From Mercenaria mercenaria (Eukaryota; Mollusca; Bivalvia; Venerida; Veneridae): a stretch of DNA of 64,000 nucleotides. Of this stretch, positions 44,101 through 56,100 are shown piece by piece. The translations under genes were made by a program, and so were the position numbers. How positions within the stretch are numbered: position 1 is the first letter of the stretch; every line of letters begins with the position of its first letter. Under the pieces are notes generated by a model. It saw only the letters and a program-made list of their open reading frames with translations, searched no databases and had not been told where the DNA came from. The DNA lies in NCBI RefSeq assembly GCF_021730395.1, contig NC_069379.1:21984501-22048500 (forward strand), in the 5' to 3' direction.

Positions 44101-47100
44101 TAGGACAAATTCACACCAATCACATTACAGGGATCAAAATTCAAGCCTACATGCACACGTATGTTTCTTATTTTGTAATTCTTTCTGCCAAACATACACT
44201 TTATGGCATATTTTGTTTTCGGCCAAAATGGCAACATGGAATTAAATCATTTTCGGCTTATTGCTTAGACTTGTTAATGTTCCTAATTCTTGTTAAATCT
44301 GTTTTAGTATCGAGATAAACTAAATTTTGAAACGATAATAAAAACTTAAGGTTGCCTTTGCATATTTTGGTACCTTTGCGTCTAGGAAAATAATACAGCA
44401 TGCAATAAAAAAGAACACCGTACTCTATATTTTTTTGGCAAGTTTCCAATCATTCTCCGAAGTGATCAGGTGTGCCTATAACTGATCTTCTAAACTCAGC
44501 ACTTGATTTACAATTACTGAAAATAAATTTTTGAGTGTTGTCACAATTTTAGAACAATGCGTTGTTGATATTACTTCAAAATGTTTAGAATATCGAATCT
44601 ATAAATTCATAATAATTTTATGAGCTCGACCCATTTCTAAAATGTCAAAAAAGTCTACATACATGTTTTGCTTTTATTGAACCTGCGAAAACCTGTCAAA
44701 ATTCATTGCTATTCTTACATAAAGTACGACGCTGATGTTATTTTGTTTTGGTCATATAAGATTCTTTCACTGGTTATAGGTGCAGATGGGAATTTCCGGC
44801 CTCGAGGGTAACTATTTAGGCGGTAACGAGGTTCCTACCGAGTTACCGCCTAAACAGTTACCCGAGAGCCGGATATTCCCGTCTGTACCTATAACCAGTG
44901 ACAGAATCTTTTTCTTGCATACCGAAATAAAGATATAATAATAAAAATAAAATCAGTCGAACTATTTCTTATAGCAGCGTATTTAAACAAAGCGCGGGAA
45001 ATCAACGTCCGTAAACAAGAAAGAACAAAACTGATTCTATACATTAGCTTGAGACTACAAAAAGATATTGGTCACTTAATTCACTAGTTCATGCTTTATG
45101 GGACGTTGAAAGAATTTTAAAAATGATTTGATACAATTATATTACTTCTATTGCAGTGTTAAGGAGGTATAGTTCGGAGCACAAAATGAATTGGAAGACA
45201 GTAATCAAAATTTTGTTACATATTTCCATCAAGCAGGGAATACTGTTTAATACAAAATATAGTAAAAAGCGTTTGAGTACAGTGGTTCAACCACTAGCTG
45301 AAATTAATGGTTGGTTAGATATTTCATTTCCTTTAGTGACCTGTATTTTTTGAAGTGACAGTGTGCGGATAACGCATGTTTATGTCGTGTGCATCTGCAT
45401 AATCCCGAAAGATTGGTTAGTACCGGAGCCCAGTAGGGCGAGGGTGCCAACGTATTCCGATTGATTTTGAAGATGTGATAACATGAAATGAACATGCGCT
45501 TACGCTGTTCTAGCAGAAAACGTTTCGTATACTTCCTAAAAATAGAAACGTTAAAGAGTCTGTATAATAAAATGCCATAAAGCGTTATACATCACCTAGA
45601 ATATTTGTTTATATGCTTTATATTGAACCATGTTAAACAGACACACTCTTATCTTGAACTTTTACTCTGTGTCTTGTATCTTAGTAAAATGGTCACAGTG
45701 TAAACTGACCTTTTCCTTAACGCCGGACAGATACCGCTGTATCGTTACAGCATTTATTTTCTTTTCGAAGTTCACAGAAAGATTAAGTAAGACACAGAAG
45801 AATGAGTGCCCTTTGTTGAAAATGGAACCAGGGGCTAAACCTGACATCCAGGTAAATACTTCCTCTATATATTCTGAATTTTAGTAATAATACAATAACT
45901 GATGTCAGGGAATATAGTTAAACGTTATATATTGTTTTCGCTGACATAATATAGCATTACTGATAGCTGATAGAATAAAGCAACGATGCTAGTGTCACAA
46001 TAAAGGAATAACGTCAAAAACAGTAAATATGTCAGTTATGAAGGTAGTGGTACAATAAACTAGTTTCCGTGGAGACAAAATCATAGATCTGGTGCCCGGG
46101 CATTCAACGCGTCATCTAACTGAAAATAGCATTCCGTTCAGTATTGAGTAAGTCAGTCAGATTAAAACAGTCAATGACTCTTAATAAATGACTCTTAATA
46201 AATCTATCTTATATTCAGATGTTCGAAGTATACAAAGAACTTCCATTTGACGATCCTGACGGCGGAGTATGGAAACAGGGCTGGCAAGTTACGTATCCTA
46301 GCAACTATTGGAACTCTACAAATATTTTGAAAATTGTTGTTGTTCCGCATTCACATACGGACCCAGGTGATTTTTTGTTTTAAAATGATATGAAAATGTA
46401 ATTTGCTGACAAGAAAACATTTTTGAAGGATTGAAAGTTGATCTTTTTACACGAAATGTAAATATATTTCAGGTTGGTTGATGACATATACAGAGTATTA
46501 TAAGAAATTTGTGAAGAGTATTTTGGACAACATGTTAGTGAAGCTAGAGCAGTACCCGGAAGGTCGCTTTATTTACGCAGAAATATCATTTTTCCATTTG
46601 TGGTGGGATGGTCTGACTGCGCATGACAGAGGCAGAGTTAAACGGTTATATTTATAAACCAATTTATTACATACATAATATTTTGTGTAAAAACGTTTTT
46701 GCTAAGTAAGAATCACAGTGCAATCATGGAGAGGTTGATTCGAAATACCAGTGAATATATGAATAATTTCATTAATTATAATGTGATCGATCATTTTATA
46801 TACCGGTAATATTTTCAGTTTCTTGTAGAAAACGATATAGGTCTAAATGTTTCATTTCAATCTTATCGGAGAGAAATTTTAATTAGGATAAACTTAGCAC
46901 TAGTATTTACTATAGCATTAGAGTATCCATACATATCATGGTCAAGTTTTTCATGGGTAGAAACTTAAGGTAGTTGAATTTCAAATTGATTTGCACTTTT
47001 TGAAAGTAGCAGTTAAATGCCATGCAAGAAGTACTTGATACAGTATTGATTAAACCGTACCATTATCTTTTGTCTCATTGTCAACAGATATAGAATAAAT

Positions 47101-50100
47101 TTGAATATTACTTGAGTGTAGGAATTAGGGAGCAATGGTACTTGAATGAATGGGCTCCCCAATGCTTTTTAAAATGGGGTAACACTAACTAATTGATTTT
47201 GTTTAGAGTATATTTATGATTAGCTAAATTAAGCAGGTTGTTGGATGAAGGCCGTTTTGAGATTGTCACAGGAGGATGGGTGATGAATGACGAGGCAAAC
47301 ACGCATTACTTTGCTATGATAGATCAGCTGATAGAAGGACATCAGTGGCTTAATCAAACACTTGGTATGTGTCATAAAGCAATGTTTAGATATTGATTTA
47401 GTAGAATATAGTAGAATATGTAATGAGTAAGATCAGTGTATATAACTTATTTTGAAATTATCAAGAACATTTCTTAATTTTCCTAGAATGAACTTTTAAA
47501 AGTTTTACTTTTGTTTACACTTTCATAAATGCTTCCCCTTAAAGGCATGTTTCGTATAACAGCCGTGGGGGAGGTGAGTGTGTGTCTGTGTGTGTGTGTG
47601 GGGGGGGGATGGGGTTCGTTAATCTAGTGGTCTTTTGTAACTTACTTAGGTCAAGAAGGATTCCGAACGATGGAATAACAGTTTTCAGAAATTAAAGGCA
47701 ATTTTGGTAGCGAATGTCGTTTTTAGAGGTAACCTATGTCCGAAGCGGTTGGTTTAGCGATGTACAACTTATCTTACTTTTAGTATATGGGCACATTATG
47801 ATTGCTGTAAAAGTAATTTTGCTTAACGCAGAATCGTACGGTCAAGTTTAATTTGAGAAGTAGATAAATGATAGTTATAGATAGAGAGACATTATTTTTG
47901 ACTTTGCTAGGTGTGGCGCCCTCTATTGGCTGGGCAATAGATCCATTCACAGACTCTTACAATTAAGTGTTGGGAGGTAATTAGACGAATAATAATAAGT
48001 AAAGAGAGAAAGAGAGATACACTATTTTTGGTGTTTTAGGTGTGACGCCCTCTATTGGTTGGGCAATAGATCCATTCGGCCATACACCTTCAATGGCTTA
48101 TCTGCTACGTCAGTCAGGGTTCACTGGTATGGTCATGCAACGAGTGCATTATGCTGTGAAGAAATATCTGTCAAAGTCGAAACAATTGGAATTCATGTGG
48201 AGGCAGGTATGGGGTGAGTATTGTTATCAGCTGGAATTCATGTGGAGGCAGGTATGGGGTGAGTATTGTTAACAGCTGGAATTCATGTGGAGGCAGGTGT
48301 GGGGTGAGTATTGTTATCATACATGTCTGTTATTTACTAATCCAACAGCAATACATTTCTGCAGTACAAGTAGTTTGCAAAACTGTTAATACACTGGAAA
48401 TCTGAGATAAAATGCTATCAATCAAAACTTTGAAAAATCTGTTTAGGCTGAGAAATTGCTCGTGTCATAGTCATCAGACGAAATGGTATTTAATAAAAAC
48501 AATAGTCTTGTCCGTCAGTCCCAAATATTTGTTCGGACATTTCTCCTACAGTTTTCAAGGGTTTTGGCCCAAAGTTATAGAAATGTATAATTATGAAGTG
48601 GTCTTGCGCATATTGTTAGGACATGATTTTACCTTGTCTGATTTAAAAATTATGTCCCTTTGAAATTTTACAGACTGTTGTATATTGTGCAATACTAATA
48701 TAGGCCTTGGCAGGATAACTCCTACAGTTTTCAAGGGACCAGATGGCTCCGACAATGGTTTCTTGAGTACCGTAAGGCCTATACTAAGATTACATTACAT
48801 AAAATGTGAATTGAAAAAGCAAAAAGAAATTTAAATGATGATAAAAATAATCACTGTAAAATTAGTTCGCTAGGTTACACTATGTACAAATGTCTTACGC
48901 AGATTCTGTGACTTATTTTTTGTAGACAATAAAGGCAGTACAGATATGTTAAGCCATTTAATGCCGTATTACAACTATGACATCCCTCATACATGCGGGC
49001 CAGATCCTTCAGTGTGTTGTGAGTTTGACTTTGCTCGTAAACCAGTTGGTAGACTACAATGTCCGTGGAAATATTCAACGGTTCGAGCAATTACGGATGC
49101 AAACGTTAAGGAAAGGTTGGTTACACTATCCGTTATATATTTACATTATCTTATTTGGCTTTGTCACATACATGGCAGAATGACACGGACCGTCCCATTA
49201 GTCAACCAAAATCGTACTCTTCTAAGTAAGTGCATGTCTTTGAAAATACCTCACAACAATGCCTATTTTAATATTGAAAGCTTGTCACTTTTAGTTTAAA
49301 ATGATTGATATTGGACATATATCAGGCATCCATCAAATAACATGCATAAATCAAGAAATTCGATTCACAAGACAAACAATTGGTACCTATATATAAACAC
49401 ACGTTTGGACAAATCAGGATCAAACACAATTACATCCAGTGTGATAAAATTGCGTTAAAGAGAAAGATAAATGTCTAATGTCGCTAATTGACTGGGTATG
49501 CACAACTTGGAATTCCGACGGGTAGAACTCCAGTGTACTTGAATTTGTGTAATAGCTTCGGCCGTTTCGTCAAAAATGGAGTGTATAATGGTAACCGCGT
49601 GTAACCGTTACTTTTTAGAAGCAGGTAAGTAACACATGTATGATCAGCTGCTTTAAGAGATAGTAGATCAAGTTGAGCTATTCGTGTACAGCATAATTTG
49701 GGAATATTCTATACCTCAATACCACCCTGTGTGCAAGCTCTCTATAATGTAGTCATATGATAAAATTGTTATAGAATAAATCCAGAAATAGGGACTTCGG
49801 ACTGGATATATAATCTGTCACCGTTTTAGGTGCGTATAGTGGGACGAAATGTGTTCGCATATCACTTTCAATCTAAGTCCACAATTTCTGTTGTTTTCAT
49901 ATACCATTATTAACAAAAAGTATATTTAGTTTATATAGTAATGTTTGACATGTTTCTTTTTAATTTTAGATCTAATACTATTGTTGACCAATGGAAGAAA
50001 AAGGCGATTTTATATAAAGGCAATGTTGTTCTTGTTCCTCTTGGAGACGACTTTCGATATTCAACCGCAGCTGAATGGGACCGCCAGTTTTCGAACTATT

Positions 50101-53100
50101 TAAAGTTATTTAGATATATCAACAGTCATGAAGATTTAGGTGTAAAGGTATAGTGTTCATATACAGTCGTTATTGCATCTTACAGATAGCCAAAATGCAC
50201 AACAAAGCCGCAATTTTGATATTGCCAGGAACGATATTTTGGCAAAAAGATCTAGTATTGCAAGAGAAGTTTTAAACAAATACTATGCATCAAATGAATC
50301 ATGAAAACTGAAAAAAGCGTGATTTTTGTTATTCTATCAATATGATTCCAAGATGAGCTCATTGTCCCCTAGAAAACAGCTATTTCCCATACATTGTAAA
50401 TTACAGGGCGATTTTCCCGTTTCTTTTTGAGTTAAAATATATAGACTATATGATTCTAATCTAAAATGTCCTTTAGATTTAATATCATATGCCGTATCAA
50501 TTTATTACGGAATAAACTTTAAGGAAATAGTTCTTAATACTTTCCACGAGAAATCAGTTTTATAGAAAGAATATTTCTAAGAAAACCATGGAAGTCACTA
50601 CGGAAATCTTTACATATTTCAAAGGAGTACTATTCAAGGTAATTTTTTCTACCAATTTGTGGATGAAATGGGCATCAAATTTAAAGCACAACTACTTAAA
50701 AAAATATAAATAAAGGAATGACTTTAAATTTCTACAAGTAGATGTAGTCACTCATATACTTTCTTGTAATGTACAAGTGTGTTGCAAGAAGGTGACATAT
50801 GACTTGGCCTTTACATGTAAATGTACATAGAATGCCCTTTTTCAACACTGGTATAGCAATAGATTGAGCTTTTCTCACCACTGGTATATGACCATCGGTA
50901 AAATATAGTAGATTTATTTGCTATTCTGGCAACATACATTCTGTTTTAACAGGTATTTGTAAAAGTTCTATACAAATGATAGCTTATATATTTATTCGAT
51001 GGTTGCAGGTACAATTTGGTACATTATCAGATTATTTTCAAATCATACGGGAGGAGTTAACTCACGAACAAAAGAGTGATATGACATCTGAAAAAGATAG
51101 GAAGGGATTGGAGTCACTGAGTGGCGATTTCTTTACCTATGCGGATAGAGAAGATCACTATTGGAGTGGGTACTTCACATCAAGACCGTTTCAGAAGAAT
51201 CTAGACAGAAAAATGGAAAGCCATTTAAGGTAAATGTATATGGATAGTTTGTAAGAAAGTCATATACTATTCATTTTCTTGTTGTTACATAATTCATCTG
51301 GTTTGTATTTTGGTCAGGTATATCAGGTAATAATACAACATTACACAGGAAAGGTGTTTTACTTCTTTCTAGAAAACCATTTTGTATATAACGTTTGATA
51401 TGTTATGATGTAACACTTTACATGAAATTCGGATGCTTGAAACAAATGTTGATATTACATACAGTTAGTTAAAGACCATGCGTGTTGTGCTTATCATGTA
51501 CACTCCTAGACATTTATAATCGGTTTATTTCGTTAAGACTACGCTGAAAATAAAACAATAAAGTATACCGTGCACGGTTGATTTAATCCATTTTAATGGA
51601 AAAATACCCTCATGAATAAATAGCATATGGGAACAAAGGTGATTGAGAAAATTTCAGTCGTGTAATTTAAATATTATCAAAGTTATCGCAATTAGAACAT
51701 TGACAGATTATTTAAGTCTGTGAGTGTATAACAGTTTAAATTATATATTTATCCTACCCTTATACAAGATAGGCACAAAATCGGCCTGCCTAAAAAACTT
51801 TGCTTTATTCAGTCAGTGTCAAAATATCACTTTTGCGGGAACTTTTGAAATCACATATTTTATCAAAATTTGAATTGAAACCGTACTGGAAATGTTTGAA
51901 CTTAGAAAATGAGTGGTCAAATTATAGGTTTATATCCAGACACAAAAAAGTTATTGCTATTTTTCACTTTTACGGCACCTCAGCCGGAAACTTTGAAAAC
52001 ACATTTTTTCCCGAATTTTTCACATAAACCTTTATCATTGTATTGGAAATGTTCTAACTAAGAAAATAAGTGGTAATATCAAAAGTTTAATTCAGAAACA
52101 AAACAAGTTATTGCAGTGTTTTCCCGCAAATTGAATGGCACTTGAAACGTTATATATATATGACGTCAAGTCTGCACGCTGTTGCTCTTTCCAACGACCT
52201 TTTCCCCAATTTTCTGAGCAAATAGGATAAATAGAATATTAGATTACTGTCTGAAAAATTTAAATTTATTAGGCTCGTCTACAAAAAAATATAAGGCTCG
52301 GCAGCAGCCTCGCCAAATATATTTTCTTTAACTCGCCTAATTAATTTAAATTTATCAGACAGTAACCTAATGTTCTCTAGCCTATATAGATCTAATTGAT
52401 AACAAAACTTTCTCTTATTATCCGGATTGCTTTCCAGAGGTGCAGAAATTCTGTTCACCTTGGCATCTACGAAAGCAGGACGTGAACCAGGTACAAAGCT
52501 TCCATTGCGGAGATTGATGAAGAAACTGATTACAGCAAGGCGAAATTTGGGCTTATTTCAACATCATGATGGCATCACAGGAACAGCTAAAGACCATGTT
52601 GTAATCGATTATACAAACAGGTAAATCCATGTAAACTAACACGAAGCAGTCATCTTCTTATATACCATATCTAACACTTTTTCAAGTGGACAATTTGGAA
52701 ACTTCAAATTAATGGTTGAATACTTCTCAGTTTTAAAAGGCAGCCGTTTCTCTAAGATGTATTCAGTATCTTCCCATTCGTATTGAAATTTTGTAAGCAA
52801 AGCATAGATAGTGTACCAATGATTCGACTTTTTTTCCAGACTTATGGAGTCGTTGGAAGATATGAAAGTTGTAATGAGAGAATCTGCCGTCTACTTGACA
52901 ATGGATGATAAACTGTTCTACAACTCTACCGTTCCACTGTATGACTTGGTAATAACAGATCAGTATTTAAAAAAAGTAACGGCGTATATTGTTCCTCTGT
53001 CTGATTTAGTGGCACCAGATTTGTATCAGGCAAAGTTTTACAATAATAATCGTAACAAATCAATCGCGATTGTTATCTGACAAAGGTAAAATGTAATAAG

Positions 53101-56100
53101 TCAGTTTTTCAAAAGTGTACAAATGTCCATTAAACATTAAAAATCCTCTGCTTTAACACTAAATATTAAAACTGGTATAATTGTTGATTTTTTTACTCGA
53201 TCGCCATCAGTAAGTATAATTTGCTTTTTAACTGGTTGATTATTTCTAACGTAAATGAGCATAGACATTTAAGCCGTTTGATTCAATCAAATAAATAAAG
53301 ACCCTCTAGATGTTTCATAAAACGTCAAACCATAATCGTAACTAAACACGTGCTTGGTGTAGGTACTATTTTCAACCAAATAGATTGTCCGATATAAATA
53401 CCACAGTGTAAAAGTAAACTGTAGACGTAGGGTTGCAGCTTACAAAAGAGTTTAGATTATAGCGTACGTAGTTGTCCAGTGGTAACACTTGTCTGATTAG
53501 GAAAACAGAAGTTGAAGTTCGAATCCCAGATCCTTCAGTTAACATTACTAACATTGGGATAAGAGTCCTGTATGTGGGTGCTTTGCACGCTAAAGATTCA
53601 GAGAAGCTACTGTTGTTTTTTTTAACTGTCCTCCAACTAAAATAACTAACAGTCTCCTGGAAGAGTCATGCATTATAGGTTTCCGGCTGCGATAAGTATA
53701 AGAAACCTGGATAAGTAAATAGAGCCCAGGGTCCCTCATATTTGCAGCTTCTGCTCATGCTTCTTGTGTCTTTGTACTGTATGTCCAGATCATAGACTTG
53801 GCTGCTTTTTAAGATGATTTTGCTAAACCCTGATAGTGTCTAAGACCATGTTTGTAATAAAGTTTTGCGGTAAACAGTAGCAGCAATAGTTTGGGACAAG
53901 AGCTTAGTTTGACCTACGTACATTTTAGAAAGGAGAGTCGCTCATCATTGAAGCTTAACAAGTGTCTTTGATTGATATACTTTTCGTAGGTCAAGTTGTT
54001 TGAACAGATGTATGTTCTGAAACATAGACTGAATAGACATACAAAATCGTTTTTTTTTTATTTCAAAATATCTGCCATCCACATAAACTTTATCCAAAAG
54101 GCAAGTAAAATATGTAAGTTACAACCTACAGAAAGTTAGGACGAATGGAATTGTTGAGTCCATTACAAAGATTTCTGTTAAACGAATCATCAAGGCAATG
54201 TTTAGGCAAGGTAATTCATGACAATACATAAAGTAAGCCAAAATCTTATTAAAGATCTCTATTGTTATAAAATTCCACAGACTTCAAAGTATATGTCTAT
54301 GTCTATGTGTGTGTATATATTATATGTGTATGCGTAAATATGTGTATATAGATGTATAAATATCAAATACTAGTAACAAGTAAATATGTGCAGACGGGGT
54401 TTTGATTAAGGTGCATGCGCTAGAATATTTTATTCTATTTAATTATTTTACATTATACATTTATTTACACTCTGTTAATTAGTAAAGCAGATAATCAGAT
54501 TAATAAATATTACCAGCTTAGCAGTTTCAACAAAGGTCAAACAGCTAGTCTAAGACCCAATCACCTAAGAGATAGATCCCATTTCATTGACCATTGGCGT
54601 ATGCCATAGTATCGAATAGATTGTTATTTGCTTTACGAGACTGTGTTCGTTTTCATACTAGTTATATACTTAAAACATACGTTATTGAATATTTTAGGAT
54701 GAAACAATGGACAGACAAAAAATCATATCGAAACCAACCGTGCTCAATGTTGGCGAGGAATATAGCGATCCAAGGTATAGTTCATGCATTCTTAGTTTAA
54801 ATAAAGTTATCGTCAAATATGTCTAGATTAAGGAAAGTTTCACATGTTTTATAAATCCTCTCTCTGAACTGCCACTACTTATATAATTAAGTTTGAAAAC
54901 AGTAAACATTTTGAGAAATCATCAGTTTTACGATTTAGTTTTAAAATGATTTTAATAATTCCCGAATTATTGTCTAGTTGATTATAAACTTGCTTTCGAA
55001 CTTATCTGAGTATCATCTTACGTTCTATAATTGTTCAATAATTCAGTTTGGTAAGTAACTATTAATATACAAAATGTATTGTTATAAAATATTATTTAAG
55101 GCCTGTCATGTTTTACAACTCCATCGGATTTGAGAGCAAGGCGACGGTGTCCATTTTTGTAAACAGTCCACATGTTTCAATACGAGATCAGGCCGGGCGG
55201 CACATACAGTCTCAAACGGAGCCGTACTGGATGGGAAAATATGACATATCAAGACAAATCTACCAGGTAAAATACAGAACCTTAATTAAACTCTTCTTGC
55301 ATGCCTGACAAATGGAGAACATTTACATACATATGTCGTACGTTGATATAGGAAGTCTGTTGTATCATGTTATTATCATTTTACTTTCCAGAATGCATAT
55401 CCGTCAGACCGTGCTAATTTTGGTGTAACGGTGACAGTTCCAATGAATCAGACTGAAAATATATATTATTATTTTACTCTGTACACTATAATACAGTTTG
55501 TAACAATGATACTTTTTTCTGATACATCACAAAATCGACTAACAATATATATATATGTTTCTGCACTGTCACATGACCTTTGCAGATTATATTTCAAAGC
55601 TGCCATTTTTGTAAGGGATTCACATTTGATTTTTAGATTTCATTTGAAGTGAGTGTCAGTGGTCTCGGGATTGTTTTATATACAGTACAGCACGTTGCTT
55701 ACAATGATAAAGAAAGATCAACATTTGTTTCTATAGGAACATCTGATGAAAGAATTCGACAGAACAAGGCGTATGCAATGTTCACGTTTTAAAGTTTACA
55801 AAGTAGAGTTCAAAATGTCATTTTTCACGATTTATTTAAGTTACGATATTGTTCTTTTACAGTCGTCTTTATCAAATGAAGTTTCGTATATATAAACTTT
55901 ACTCAATATTTGTTCAAGATAACAGTATAATGTATAGGCCCTATCAGCTAATCACTGAATCATTTTGATTTAAGTACTTTTGATCGTGTTTAGATACATT
56001 AAAAAGGTTCTATATATATGTGGTATAATGATAATAATAATGATGATGATGATGATGACAAAATATTTTTTTTAAATGTTCATCTTTAGTTTAAACATTA

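Noticed and set aside
45156-45353. Possible extra MAN2A stem exon after CTATTGCAG at about 45154
   Set aside because: In the phase required by exon 2 it starts TGT TAA. The frame that is open does not fit the neighbouring exons.
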